Shown here piece by piece: positions 1-8,517 of a stretch of DNA of 64,000 bases (positions are counted from its first letter, which is position 1; every line of letters starts with the position of its first letter). Under the pieces are notes generated by a model. The model was not told where the DNA came from. It made no database searches and saw nothing but the letters and a program-made list of their open reading frames with translations. The DNA lies in NCBI RefSeq assembly GCF_002233675.1, contig NZ_NMUQ01000004.1, positions 1 to 64,000 on the forward strand. Reading direction: 5' to 3'. Both the position numbers and the translations under genes were made by a program. The stretch comes from Paenibacillus herberti (GTDB lineage: Bacteria > Bacillota > Bacilli > Paenibacillales > Paenibacillaceae).

Positions 1-204
1 ACCAGGGAAATTCAGAGCAATCCTAAGAACAAGATCGAATAAGAGGTGTCTTGTCCATAATAAGGGGTTTTAACCGGTAAAAGCATTTCGTTTTGTTTAT
101 TCACTACGATCATGCAAGCTCCTGCCATTATCAGCGGCCTTGATCCTACAATTTGCCTTAAATCATGTATGTACCCCATTTTTCTCCCTCCTATTGAGTT
201 ACTT
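1..204. other. left-edge stretch without a convincing gene
   Basis: No open frame here has both a ribosome binding site and recognisable protein features. The short plus-strand frames overlapping the end of the downstream phosphotransferase look like chance. The stretch is AT-rich like the gene next to it. Confidence 0.5.
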
Positions 205-1056
205 TCAAATCAATGTTTCATTCAAATGTACATTGTTCTTCAGTATATTTTGTACTCTAGCGATTGTCTCTTTTCCTTTAGGCAAAACAGCAATTCTATT
301 GAGTAATACCCATCTTAAACATGCTATTGCCTCAAATAACTCTATTTCTTCTTTAGTATATCTACTTAAAAATGCTGAACGATAGACATCGCCGTATCTT
401 TGACTAACATATATGCTGATTAATACAATTGACCAAGCAATATCATATCTTGGATCGCCCAATTGCCCATTCGTCCAATCAATGATTGTATACCTTCCTT
501 CAATCTCTAAAATGTTCCCTAGATTATAGTCACCGTGAATTAGTTTATCTTGTTTCATATGACTAATATCCACAAGTTGTTTAATTAATAAATGAATGTC
601 TTCATGCTCTTCAATTTCTGAGTAAAAATAATTTATAAAATCATGCTTATTGAATAGCGTATCCTCTAAACAATTCAATGGGAAATCATGAATGCTAGTT
701 AGAATCTTTGCAAGACTAATTAGTTTAGACTCGTTTATTTTTGTGACAGCTGCTCCATTAAAACTCATTAACAACACTGAATTAGCTTCTTTATCTAAAC
801 CCCATCCATATGGTTGTGATACTGGTAGGCCTTCATCATATAGTGTTTTCAATAACTTGAATTGTTGTTCAATATTTGGTTTTGAAGACCTGTTCCATAC
901 TTTCAATACAAAACAGCTTTCCTCTAAACAAACTTTTGTTACCTCTGCCTCAAGCCCTGAATCTAAAGGAACTAAGATTAATTTATTTCTATTTTCTAAA
1001 AGTGTATTCACCACCTTGCTTTTAACTTTCCAATCAATTTCACTAATTGAATTCAT
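205..1056 (-). CDS. APH/choline kinase-fold phosphotransferase
   Basis: This 283-residue protein belongs to the aminoglycoside phosphotransferase (APH) superfamily of small-molecule kinases. The Brenner motif HGDYNLGNIL places the catalytic aspartate near residue 176. The metal-binding aspartate is near residue 193 in 'IIDWTNGQLGDPRYDIAW', the equivalent of the kinase DFG. The substrate cannot be told from sequence: it may be an antibiotic, an amino sugar, homoserine or choline. The ATG at 1056 is chosen because AAAGGGCGG lies six bases upstream; an ATG 24 bases further up has no such site. The gene is clearly more AT-rich than most of the window, which could mean recent acquisition. It stands alone, with no operon partner visible. 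Confidence 0.8.
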   Translation of the reverse strand: MNSISEIDWKVKSKVVNTLLENRNKLILVPLDSGLEAEVTKVCLEESCFVLKVWNRSSKPNIEQQFKLLKTLYDEGLPVSQPYGWGLDKEANSVLLMSFNGAAVTKINESKLISLAKILTSIHDFPLNCLEDTLFNKHDFINYFYSEIEEHEDIHLLIKQLVDISHMKQDKLIHGDYNLGNILEIEGRYTIIDWTNGQLGDPRYDIAWSIVLISIYVSQRYGDVYRSAFLSRYTKEEIELFEAIACLRWVLLNRIAVLPKGKETIARVQNILKNNVHLNETLI

Positions 1057-1148
1057 GTTTTGCCGCCCTTTCGTGGCCATGATTCCACAGAGTTAGTTAA
1101 TAAGTCAGCTTTTCATTTCAAAGTGCCTAGTTATATTCATCTCAATAA

Positions 1149-1637
1149 TTATTCCACTTCCACCTTAAACGCGTAAGAAGCAGAATCTCCTGATGCCCAG
1201 CGGCCACTAAATTCATAATAATAGACGCCCGGTTTATCCGGCATTTGAAAAATCAGGCCTTTATTTGAAGATTTCTCTGGTTTATTTTCTCTAAACAGGG
1301 TCAGCCCGATCTCTTTTGGGTCTTTTCCAGGAAAGCTCGCGGTCAGCTCCTCACCCTTCTGTACGATGTCAGGCTCGTTATCTTTAAGCATGGTATCCGG
1401 TACGGCATAATCCGCACAAACATTCCCCCAGCAGTAACTACTTTGGTAAACCTTGATGATTCCACTTTCCGAGCTGATCTGGGGCAAAGGTGGCTCACTA
1501 TCTCCTCCAAGCACACTCATCGAGCATGCAGAGAAAAGCACTACGGCGAGAATAAGAGCTACTGTTAATCCAAGACAACGTTGAAACTGCTGAGACCTGT
1601 ACTCATTCGGATCTGCTGCCTTTTTTCCTATTCCCAT
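1149..1637 (-). CDS. small secreted lipoprotein of unknown function
   Basis: A 162-residue protein. A charged N-terminus is followed by a hydrophobic segment ending in a lipobox (VLFSAC, Cys near residue 38), so the mature protein should be a membrane-anchored lipoprotein. The mature part contains 'YCWGNVCADYA', with two closely spaced cysteines, and a C-terminal stretch ('GVYYYEFSGRW') that looks like the edge of a beta-sandwich. I do not recognise the family. The ATG at 1637 is preferred to the upstream TTG at 1652 because GAGGGGG lies seven bases before it. It is transcribed divergently from the azoreductase. Confidence 0.65.
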   Translation of the reverse strand: MGIGKKAADPNEYRSQQFQRCLGLTVALILAVVLFSACSMSVLGGDSEPPLPQISSESGIIKVYQSSYCWGNVCADYAVPDTMLKDNEPDIVQKGEELTASFPGKDPKEIGLTLFRENKPEKSSNKGLIFQMPDKPGVYYYEFSGRWASGDSASYAFKVEVE

Positions 1638-1736
1638 GCTAAGCCCCCTCAAGTTCCAAAATTTTCCCTTCTACTAAACGAAATTTTCTTACTTTAGGTT
1701 GCTTGATGAATTTCTCATTAACTCCATAAAAGTTAG

Positions 1737-1765
1737 TTGCACATTTTTTGTTACCGGGTTATACT
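1737..1765 (+). promoter_or_regulatory. sigma-A promoter for the azoreductase gene
   Basis: TTGCAC and TATACT are separated by exactly 17 bases, about 47 bases before the azoR start codon. This is a close match to the vegetative consensus. Confidence 0.65.
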
Positions 1766-1811
1766 GTGACTATTCCAAACACACTTCAATTTTCGAGGAG
1801 AGATTATTCAT

Positions 1812-2435
1812 ATGTCTAACATTCTTTTTGTCAAAGCAAACGACCGTCCAGCAGAGCAGGCTATCAGCGTACAAATGTACAACACCTTCCTTGACGCATA
1901 TAAAAGTGCCAACCCTACAGACACTGTAATTGAGCTTGATCTTTACACGGAAATCCTTCCTTTCTACGGCAATACGGCTATCACTGGCATGTACAAAGCC
2001 GCTCAAGGATACGAACTGACAGCTGAAGAGCAAACAGCAGTTGAGCTCGTTAACAAATACGTGAACCAGTTCCTCGAAGCAGACAAAGTTGTTTTTGCTT
2101 TCCCGCTCTGGAACTTCGCAGCTCCAGCTCCACTGGTCAACTATGTGGGCTACCTGGCGCAAGCCGGCAAAACGTTCCGTTACACAGCTGAAGGTCCACA
2201 AGGCCTCGTAACTGGCAAAAAAGCAATCCTGCTTAACGCTCGTGGCGGCGTCTACTCCGAAGGTCCAATGTCCGAAATCGAAGCTGCTATCCGCCCTCTC
2301 AAAGGCGCACTCGGCCTGTTCGGAATCCAAGCTGAAGAGCTTGTTATTGAAGGCCACAACCAATTCCAAGACCGCACGCAAGAAATCCTTCGCGATGGTT
2401 TGGACAAAGTTAAAGCAGTAGCAGCAGCATTCTAA
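1812..2435 (+). CDS. azoR: FMN-dependent NADH-azoreductase
   Basis: A flavodoxin-fold FMN:NADH-dependent oxidoreductase of 207 residues, the usual length for the AzoR/AcpD family. These enzymes reduce quinones and azo compounds in the cytoplasm and help with thiol and electrophile stress. The N-terminal 'ILFVKAN' strand and phosphate-binding loop, the 'FPLWNFAAPAPLVNYVGY' FMN-contact region near residues 98-115, and 'LLNARGG' near residue 140 are family signatures. GAGGAGAG sits nine bases before the ATG. A sigma-A promoter lies upstream and an intrinsic terminator follows, so it is a single-gene unit. Confidence 0.9.
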   Translation: MSNILFVKANDRPAEQAISVQMYNTFLDAYKSANPTDTVIELDLYTEILPFYGNTAITGMYKAAQGYELTAEEQTAVELVNKYVNQFLEADKVVFAFPLWNFAAPAPLVNYVGYLAQAGKTFRYTAEGPQGLVTGKKAILLNARGGVYSEGPMSEIEAAIRPLKGALGLFGIQAEELVIEGHNQFQDRTQEILRDGLDKVKAVAAAF

Positions 2436-2460
2436 GCTAACGCCCATACGTTTCGAGAAT

Positions 2461-2495
2461 AGCCCTGCGGTCCTAGCGACCGAAGGGCTTTTTTC
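2461..2495 (+). terminator. intrinsic terminator of azoR
   Basis: AGCCCT and AGGGCT pair around an inner GGTC/GACC helix and are followed by TTTTTT, 26 bases after the azoR stop codon. Confidence 0.8.
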
Positions 2496-2592
2496 GTCCG
2501 TTTTAAGCGGGAAACTTTACACAGTTGACGATTATTGGTTACATGATAGAAGGGATCGCTTTTTCACATAAGTCATAAATGAGACAGGCATA

Positions 2593-2697
2593 TTGAACAC
2601 TCCCACCACCTATAGAGGTGGGGGATTCTTGCGAACAGAGAAGCAACCCTCTCTTTTTTAGCAAGCGATCTCTGCGGTTCCCGCAGTTCAGTTGACG
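2593..2697 (-). ncRNA. candidate omega (reRNA) guide RNA scaffold
   Basis: In studied IS605-type elements the guide RNA covers the 3' end of tnpB and the right end of the element, and its guide comes from the flanking DNA. Here the stretch after the tnpB stop holds two hairpins, including CCACCT/AGGTGG near the boundary. By analogy the guide would begin at 2592 on the minus strand (TATGCCTGTCTCATTT). This is inferred from position only. Confidence 0.4.
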
Positions 2698-3795
2698 TCA
2701 CCCAACAAGCAAACGAAGACCTTCTTGCAGGATGTTCATACTGGCATTATGATCTCGGTCATGCTGCTTGCCACAATCGGAACAGCTCCATTCCCGTATG
2801 CCCAGCTGCTTGACTTCGGGATTGCGGAACCCGCAAACATGACACAGTTGGCTGGATGGATAGTTTTTCGCCACGACACTTAACTGGCGGCCATACCAAG
2901 TTGCCTTATAGGTCAACATCGCGCGGATCGTTGCCCAACTGACTTCCGCGATCGACTTGGCTAGCTTATGATTTTTCATTAAGTTCGTTACTTGCAAATC
3001 TTCCAAACAGATCGTTTGGTTTTCACGAATCCATTTGGTCGAGAGTTGGTGCAGAAAGTCCTGCCGACAGTTGGTGATTTTCTCATGTATACGAGCGATC
3101 CTTTGCTTCGCTTTTTGATAATTCGATCCGCCTGGTGTACGCCTAGATAAGCGACGTTGCCAAAACGCCAGTTTCTTTTCGTACGCGCGGAGGTGTTTGG
3201 GATTCGAAATGACCTCTCCGTTACTACAAACCGCAAAGGATTTGATGCCTAAGTCAACGCCAAGGACGGTGTCCAATTCCGGAAGAGGTTGTATGTCCAC
3301 TTCGCATAGAATCGAAACAAAGTAGTTGCCGCTTGGGTTCTTCCTAATCGTAGCCGATAGGATTCGGCCCTTCACCTGTCTGGACTTAGCAAAGCGGATC
3401 CATCCCAGCTTCGGCAATTTTAAACGCTCGCCTTCAATGGCGATATTACCGTTTGTATATTTAGTGGTATAGCTTTGTACAGGATTCCGTTTCGATTTAA
3501 ACCTTGGGGCCTCGTTCTGTTTCTGGTGAAAACGTGAAAAGGCATCCGCCAGATTCCGAACGGAGGATTGCAAGGCAATGCTGTCCACTTCTTTTAACCA
3601 GGGAAAGATGCTCTTAAGAGGCGGAATTCCCGTGGCGCAAGCGTGGTAAGATCGTGCTTTCCCTATCTCGGCTTGATTCCACTTATCCAGGAAATGGTTG
3701 AAGACGAAACGGGCGCAGCCAATCGTTTTCTGGATGAGCACGATTTGCTCTTGAGTCGGATAGATGCGGAAGCGAAAAGCTTTATGATGGTACAA
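2698..3795 (-). CDS. tnpB: TnpB, RNA-guided nuclease of IS605-type element
   Basis: A 365-residue TnpB/OrfB. An N-terminal helix-turn-helix-like region (residues 1-70) precedes a split RuvC nuclease domain. The three acidic residues are present: D181 in 'GVDLGIKSF', E265 in 'CLEDLQV' and D348 in 'DRDHNAS'. A four-cysteine zinc ribbon (CHVC ... CSDC) sits between the last two. TnpB proteins are known as omega-RNA-guided DNA nucleases that cut beside a short target-adjacent motif and help retain the element. Length and motifs look intact, so the protein is probably active. The C-terminus lies directly next to the right-end hairpins. Confidence 0.9.
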   Translation of the reverse strand: MYHHKAFRFRIYPTQEQIVLIQKTIGCARFVFNHFLDKWNQAEIGKARSYHACATGIPPLKSIFPWLKEVDSIALQSSVRNLADAFSRFHQKQNEAPRFKSKRNPVQSYTTKYTNGNIAIEGERLKLPKLGWIRFAKSRQVKGRILSATIRKNPSGNYFVSILCEVDIQPLPELDTVLGVDLGIKSFAVCSNGEVISNPKHLRAYEKKLAFWQRRLSRRTPGGSNYQKAKQRIARIHEKITNCRQDFLHQLSTKWIRENQTICLEDLQVTNLMKNHKLAKSIAEVSWATIRAMLTYKATWYGRQLSVVAKNYPSSQLCHVCGFRNPEVKQLGIREWSCSDCGKQHDRDHNASMNILQEGLRLLVG

Positions 3796-3872
3796 CCACC
3801 TTTCACCTCCGGTCCTCGAATTTGTTTTTATTTTAGCACGTATGTTCGGTTTTTACATCAAAAAAACACCGT

Positions 3873-3904
3873 TTCAACTCCCCCTTGTAGAAGAGGGAGT
3901 TGAA
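3873..3904. repeat. left-end hairpin of the IS605-type element
   Basis: A perfect 10-bp inverted repeat (TTCAACTCCC/GGGAGTTGAA) with a 12-base loop, 52 bases upstream of the cdaR start codon. Confidence 0.75.
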
Positions 3905-3955
3905 TCGGCTATTTCAAGATAAAATGTGCAGCCACAGCACCTGAAAGGACTCCAT

Positions 3956-4993
3956 ATGTATCTGTTATCCCCAGCATTAGCTCAAGATATTGTCGATCGT
4001 ATGATGAAGGACATTCCGTATAACATCAACATTATGAATGAACGCGGGGTTATTATCGGCAGCGGCAATGCAACACGCATTGGTACGGAACATAAGGGCG
4101 CCGTTAAAGCATTAGCTAGCGGTCAAATGGTTGAGGTGTGGGAGGATAAACAGAATGAAAAGAGGGGCACCAATGAGCCGATTGTAATCGGCAATGATCG
4201 GATCGGCGTTATTGGCATTTCCGGTAACCCGGAGGAAGTGCGTCCTTTTTGCAATATTGTACGAACGACCGTGGTGCTGCTGATTGAACAGGGACTGGCG
4301 CTGCAGACGATGCAGAACGAAGCCAATCGCAAAAGAGCTTTTCTTGAAGTTCTGCTCCATCATCAGGGGCCATATACACAAAAATTGAAAAAGGAAGCTC
4401 TAGCTTACGGGCTCGATCTATTGCTTCCCACGACAGTGGTATACGCCCAAGATCTCGATGTTTCCAATCTTCTTCAACCCAATGTACTCCTTTTGCATCC
4501 TGCCTTTATGATCGAGGACGATTGCTGCATGATCCTGGTCCAGGACGTCAAAGAAGTCAAAACTGTGCTTAAACAGCTGCTTCAAACTTACTCGAAAGTT
4601 AAGATAAGTGTATCCCGTCATGAAGTTTATATTGCCGACGGCTACGATCAGGCGAGAGGTGCTATGAATGTATGCCGCGCCCTTAAGCTGCCTCAGAAGA
4701 TTACTTTATATGAAGAAACTGAATTCCTCGTGGAGCTGAGTCAGTCGGAGTTGTCGGGCTCTGTGCAGCTCATTACGAAGCTGGAGGATAAAGAATCAGC
4801 CGATTTGCTGGACACATTAAGGACATTCATTTATCACAATGGAAGCATGTCTGCAACCTCTGCTGAGCTAAATATTCACCGGAATAGCCTGCAGTATCGG
4901 CTCAAACGAATTCATGATTTAACCGGGAAAGATCCCCGTAATATGCTCCAGTTATTTGAATTAATGAATGGAATTCTAATGCGATATAAATAA
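3956..4993 (+). CDS. cdaR: CdaR-family sugar diacid regulator
   Basis: A 345-residue transcriptional regulator. The first 130 residues ('LLSPALAQDIVDRMM', then 'NIMNERGVIIGSG') match the sugar-diacid recognition domain. The C-terminal 60 residues ('DLLDTLRTFIYHNG ... LNIHRNSLQYRLKRI') are the PucR-type helix-turn-helix. In E. coli, CdaR activates uptake and breakdown of glucarate, galactarate and glycerate. The nearby glycerate kinase and GntP permease fit that role. The ATG at 3956 is chosen because AAAGGA lies before it; a start 30 bases upstream is less likely. The IS605-type element ends 52 bases upstream and has probably displaced the native promoter. Confidence 0.85.
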   Translation: MYLLSPALAQDIVDRMMKDIPYNINIMNERGVIIGSGNATRIGTEHKGAVKALASGQMVEVWEDKQNEKRGTNEPIVIGNDRIGVIGISGNPEEVRPFCNIVRTTVVLLIEQGLALQTMQNEANRKRAFLEVLLHHQGPYTQKLKKEALAYGLDLLLPTTVVYAQDLDVSNLLQPNVLLLHPAFMIEDDCCMILVQDVKEVKTVLKQLLQTYSKVKISVSRHEVYIADGYDQARGAMNVCRALKLPQKITLYEETEFLVELSQSELSGSVQLITKLEDKESADLLDTLRTFIYHNGSMSATSAELNIHRNSLQYRLKRIHDLTGKDPRNMLQLFELMNGILMRYK

Positions 4994-4997
4994 AAAG

Positions 4998-5018
4998 AAA
5001 AAGCACTCACGGCTTTTT
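4998..5018 (+). terminator. weak terminator after cdaR
   Basis: AAAAAGC and GCTTTTT pair around a seven-base loop immediately after the cdaR stop codon, with the T-run forming part of the stem. Confidence 0.45.
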
Positions 5019-5103
5019 ATAATACTATCCCCTTACGGTAGACAGTGAAAAAAGAGTTCATGTGATCATGGATCCCACACTGTTGAACAGAGGGGATTTT
5101 ATT

Positions 5104-5145
5104 ATGCCTCCACCCCCACCAACTACCATTATTAGTTATAAATAG
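5104..5145 (+). CDS. possible 13-residue peptide (proline-rich)
   Basis: ATG to TAG encodes MPPPPPTTIISYK. AGAGGGGA lies seven bases before the ATG, which is a proper ribosome binding site. The five consecutive prolines would stall ribosomes lacking EF-P, so it could act as a leader for the stalk-domain gene 60 bases downstream. It may equally be chance. Confidence 0.25.
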   Translation: MPPPPPTTIISYK

Positions 5146-5205
5146 AAACAAATTGGATTGAGAATGCGTCTAACCTATCATAATACAAGTGGAGGTGCAT
5201 GATTG

Positions 5206-5847
5206 ATGAAACGTGTCGTAAAAATCGGTTTGGCAGGTTTACTGCTCACATCTGTATTTGGTGCCGGCGCTTACGCTGCAACAACTGCCCCAAAAATGTT
5301 CGTACACGGCAATCTGGTTAAAACGGATGCGGCCCCTAAAATAATTAACGGAACTGTTTATGTGCCACTTCGCGCAATATCGGAAGGGCTTGGGGTCGAT
5401 ATCCAGTGGGATAATAAAAAGAAGACGGTTTATGTTAACTCCGATCCCAACTTTCAAAAGGAGACGAGTACTGATCTTTATGTAGGTGATCGGAATCTAG
5501 CTTTCCGATGGATTATGGGGTATGACGAAAGGGAATATAAGGATATTCTAGCTTTAGTCACACCTGATTTCAAAACAGATCTTTACGATCATCCTAGCGG
5601 CCTCCCTACTGGAGCATGGGGTAGCGTAAGTATTGTAGATATACGTCCTTTTGAATCGACAAATACTACTATGACCGTCCGTATTGTAAAGCGAGTCCCC
5701 TTCATGGATGAGTATAAAGTAAAAATGGAGGATTGGAAGTTTACATTTTCTGGACCAAATAAAATTAAGTCTGTCATGATTGTGCCGAAATCAACCAAGT
5801 ATTTTGACCGATACACGTTATTCCCGGGAGCAACATTCGGAATATAG
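5206..5847 (+). CDS. secreted stalk-domain (copper amine oxidase N-like) protein
   Basis: A 213-residue exported protein. A signal peptide (residues 1-25, ending AYA) is followed by a stalk domain of the copper-amine-oxidase N-terminal type (residues 30-80). The signature is 'GTVYVPLRAISEGLGVDIQWD' shortened to its core 'VPLRAISEGLG', followed by 'KKTVYVN'. Such domains are common in Paenibacillus surface proteins. The C-terminal 120 residues are a single alpha/beta-looking domain I do not recognise. GGAGGTG lies eight bases before the ATG at 5206; an in-frame TTG just upstream is less likely. It sits inside the glycerate locus but on the opposite strand to garK and gntP, so a functional link is not implied. 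Confidence 0.75.
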   Translation: MKRVVKIGLAGLLLTSVFGAGAYAATTAPKMFVHGNLVKTDAAPKIINGTVYVPLRAISEGLGVDIQWDNKKKTVYVNSDPNFQKETSTDLYVGDRNLAFRWIMGYDEREYKDILALVTPDFKTDLYDHPSGLPTGAWGSVSIVDIRPFESTNTTMTVRIVKRVPFMDEYKVKMEDWKFTFSGPNKIKSVMIVPKSTKYFDRYTLFPGATFGI

Positions 5848-5906
5848 GTATTCATAAAACGGAGAATTACCGCAGCACCTCTTCGGAGTGGACGCTTCCA
5901 GAAAAA

Positions 5907-5953
5907 ATGCGGCGACCGCTCACCGGTTGAGTACCGAATCGCAGTCGCCGCAT
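5907..5953 (-). terminator. terminator of the gntP-glycerate kinase unit
   Basis: ATGCGGCGAC pairs with GTCGCCGCAT. On the minus strand the hairpin is followed by TTTTTT. It lies 47 bases beyond the glycerate kinase stop codon. Confidence 0.8.
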
Positions 5954-5999
5954 AATTGCTGCTCTTATTATACGGTCTAATTGACGGGAGAAAGATCAT

Positions 6000-7142
6000 T
6001 CAACAACTTAGTTTTATCAATCTACCAACATTCTCGGCTGCTCTTTCTACGTTTTTCGGCCCTTCTTTCAGTAGCTTTTCAAGATCCGAAGCGCCGGGTA
6101 CGATGCCGAATATCGCATCAATTCCCTCCTCATACAGAACCTCTGCGCCTTCACCGATATAACCTGCCAGGGCAATGACTTTTTTGCCTTCCTGCTTAGC
6201 GGCTTTTGCTACGCCATGGGGCGTTTTGCCGAATTTGGTCTGAGCGTCCATCCCGCCTTCACCGGTCAGAACGTAATTTGCGGAAGTTAGCTTTTCGCGA
6301 AGCCCCGTATAGTTAATTATAATATCAATGCCCCGTTGAAGAGTCGCCTGCGTGAAAATAAGCAGTCCGGCACCAAGGCCCCCCGCTGCGCCAGCGCCTG
6401 GAACATCGCGGACATCTTTGTTCAACTGTTCGTTGACGACAGCTGCGTAATGGGCCAAGCTGGCGTCCAGCTTAAGCACCATCTCGGGTGATGCACCTTT
6501 TTGCGGGCCGAATATATGGGATGCTCCCGTTGGTCCGCATAGCGGATTCGTAACGTCGCAAGCAACGATGATTTCAACTTCGGCCAACCGAGCATCCAGT
6601 GCGCTAATATCCACCGTTGCCAGCTCTCCAAGACTGCCGCCTCCCCTTGGGAGCGTGTTGCCGCCCGCATCCAGGAACTTGGCGCCAAGCGCTTCTGCCA
6701 TTCCAGTCCCGCCATCATTTGTAGCGCTTCCGCCAATTCCGATGATGATCTTTTTGATGCCTCGATGGAGACATTCCTTGATGAGCTCCCCTGTGCCATA
6801 CGTAGACGTGATCAGCGGATTCCGGGTTTCCTTCGTGACGAGTTGAATGCCGCTTGCCGAAGCCATCTCGATTGCAGCGGTCATTCCGTCGCCCATAATG
6901 CCGTATTTAGCGATGACTGGCTGGCCGAGCGGTCCCGTGACTTCCTTTTCCAAAAGCTTGCCGCCGGTTGCATCAACAAGAGACTGGACCGTACCTTCAC
7001 CGCCATCTGCCATAGGGACATGGATGTAACTCGCTTCGGGGAACGCTTTGCGAAGACCAGCTTCCATGGCCACACAAACTTCTTTTGCCGTCATGCTTTC
7101 TTTGAAGGAATCGGGTGCAAGTAAAAAGGTTGGTTGTGTCAT
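6000..7142 (-). CDS. garK: glycerate kinase
   Basis: A 380-residue glycerate kinase of the GarK/GlxK type. It phosphorylates glycerate with ATP, feeding the products of aldarate or glyoxylate breakdown into glycolysis. The start 'LLAPDSFKESMTAKEV' and the internal 'ADGGEGT' and 'GIGGSATNDGGTGMAEALG' loops are family signatures. The late 'LTGEGGMDAQTKFGKTP' contains the conserved substrate/nucleotide loop. GAGGTGA lies six bases before the ATG. It is downstream of the GntP permease with a 24-base gap, so the two form an operon closed by the hairpin at 5907-5953. Confidence 0.92.
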   Translation of the reverse strand: MTQPTFLLAPDSFKESMTAKEVCVAMEAGLRKAFPEASYIHVPMADGGEGTVQSLVDATGGKLLEKEVTGPLGQPVIAKYGIMGDGMTAAIEMASASGIQLVTKETRNPLITSTYGTGELIKECLHRGIKKIIIGIGGSATNDGGTGMAEALGAKFLDAGGNTLPRGGGSLGELATVDISALDARLAEVEIIVACDVTNPLCGPTGASHIFGPQKGASPEMVLKLDASLAHYAAVVNEQLNKDVRDVPGAGAAGGLGAGLLIFTQATLQRGIDIIINYTGLREKLTSANYVLTGEGGMDAQTKFGKTPHGVAKAAKQEGKKVIALAGYIGEGAEVLYEEGIDAIFGIVPGASDLEKLLKEGPKNVERAAENVGRLIKLSC

Positions 7143-7166
7143 TAAATCACCTCATAATAGAATTTA

Positions 7167-8465
7167 TTAGAGTAAAAATCCGTAAAGCAGCGTCGAAACG
7201 ACCGTCATTGTTCCACCGACGATGGCTTCATATGGAACGAGTCCCATCCGTTGTTTGATCGTCATATACATACTGCCTGCCGATACGTGGAAGTAGTTGC
7301 CTTGCGGCAAGGAGTCGATTACGGTAGCTCCGGTGTGTACCATCGCTGCTGCTGCGAGCGGTGCTGTGCCCATGTTCAAAATGGCTTCGCCAAACGATCC
7401 CGTCGCAAGAATAACTCCCGTAGAAGTGGACGCTGTTGCGGCGGCCATCAGGATGCCCGCGATTGGAGCCAGGAAAGTGCCGGAAATGCCGGCTGAGTCA
7501 ATGATACTTACAACTTGTGTAGACAGATCCGAATTAGAGATCAGGCCGGCAATTCCCCCTGCGCCAAGCAGGATGAGCACGGTTGCAGTCATTTTATTGA
7601 GACCAGACGCGGAGTAATCTAGGATTTTGCTGGCTTTGCCCATTGCCAACATCCCGATGATGCCTGCGATTGGCAGAATGAACATGGCGTCTACTTTAAA
7701 GCTTTCCAAGAAGCCTATGCCGAGAATAGCTCCAATCGGGTTAAGCATAAGCAGTACAACCGCTACAAGTGGTGCAACAATCGCTGTTTTGAGCGGAGGA
7801 TGCTTGGATGCATCTTCCGTTTCCTGATTCATCGCTTCTTCGTCGGTGACCATGATGCCTTTCTTTTTGAGCAAAGAAGCTACGAGAACGGTTACAGCAA
7901 GTCCGAACACCGCCGGAATAAAACCCGCCATCATCACCTGGCTCAGTTCAAGATTAAATCCGTTTGCTGCTGCAATTGTATTGGGATTTGGAGAAATAAT
8001 ATTACCGGCTTTGCCGCCTCCTGAAAGCGCAAGCAAAAGTGCGATCTTGGATATACCCATTTTGTTACCAACAGACAAGGCAATCGGCGCTACAATGAGA
8101 ACGGCTACAGGAATAAATACTCCGACTGCGGTAATGATCATAGTTGCTAGCGCAAGCGCCAGAATGGCTTTGCCGCCGCCGAATTTCTTGACGATTGCTT
8201 TTGCTATCGTTTCGGCCGCTCCTGATTCCATCATCACTCCCGCCAGTACACCGGCTGCGAGCACGCGCAATACAGTACCCATGACACTTTGAGTGCCGCT
8301 GATTAACACTTTAATCGTTTCATCCAGGTTAGCTCCGCCGATCAATGCCCCGACGATTGCTCCTAGAAATAACGCATACACTGGATTCAGCTTTCTCAAA
8401 ATAAGGATGATCGCAAGGGCAAGTCCAGCAAGCGCCCCGATCCAACTGATTGTTAATCCGTCCAT
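7167..8465 (-). CDS. gntP: GntP-family gluconate/glycerate permease
   Basis: A 432-residue integral membrane transporter of the GntP family. It carries about twelve hydrophobic segments and conserved glycine-rich loops ('LLALSGGGKAGNIISPNPNTI' core, near residue 145). Members import gluconate, glycerate or related sugar acids with protons. The coupled glycerate kinase makes glycerate or a precursor the likely substrate. GAGGAGG lies nine bases before the ATG. The promoter region upstream contains a perfect inverted repeat suited to an activator, probably CdaR. Confidence 0.88.
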   Translation of the reverse strand: MDGLTISWIGALAGLALAIILILRKLNPVYALFLGAIVGALIGGANLDETIKVLISGTQSVMGTVLRVLAAGVLAGVMMESGAAETIAKAIVKKFGGGKAILALALATMIITAVGVFIPVAVLIVAPIALSVGNKMGISKIALLLALSGGGKAGNIISPNPNTIAAANGFNLELSQVMMAGFIPAVFGLAVTVLVASLLKKKGIMVTDEEAMNQETEDASKHPPLKTAIVAPLVAVVLLMLNPIGAILGIGFLESFKVDAMFILPIAGIIGMLAMGKASKILDYSASGLNKMTATVLILLGAGGIAGLISNSDLSTQVVSIIDSAGISGTFLAPIAGILMAAATASTSTGVILATGSFGEAILNMGTAPLAAAAMVHTGATVIDSLPQGNYFHVSAGSMYMTIKQRMGLVPYEAIVGGTMTVVSTLLYGFLL

Positions 8466-8517
8466 GATGTCTGACCTCCTCGGCTAAACTGTATCTCGAA
8501 ATCTTGAATACGCTTTC

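Larger units (their letters stand above)
2593..3904 (-). mobile_element. solo-tnpB IS200/IS605-family element
   Basis: The element is about 1.3 kb and carries tnpB but no tnpA, so it depends on a transposase elsewhere or is immobile. The left end (high coordinates) is an uninterrupted 10-bp inverted repeat, TTCAACTCCC/GGGAGTTGAA, at 3873-3904. The right end has the hairpin CCACCT-ATAG-AGGTGG at 2606-2621. Read on the minus strand it finishes in TTCAA at 2593-2597, and TTCAA also occurs at the left boundary. Subterminal hairpins and a TCAA-type cleavage end are known for IS608-like elements. The exact cut sites are inferred. Confidence 0.7.

Noticed and set aside
5158-5186. TTGAGA-17 bases-TAATAC as a promoter for the stalk-domain gene
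   Set aside because: The -10 box ends five bases before the ribosome binding site, so the message would start on or after that site.
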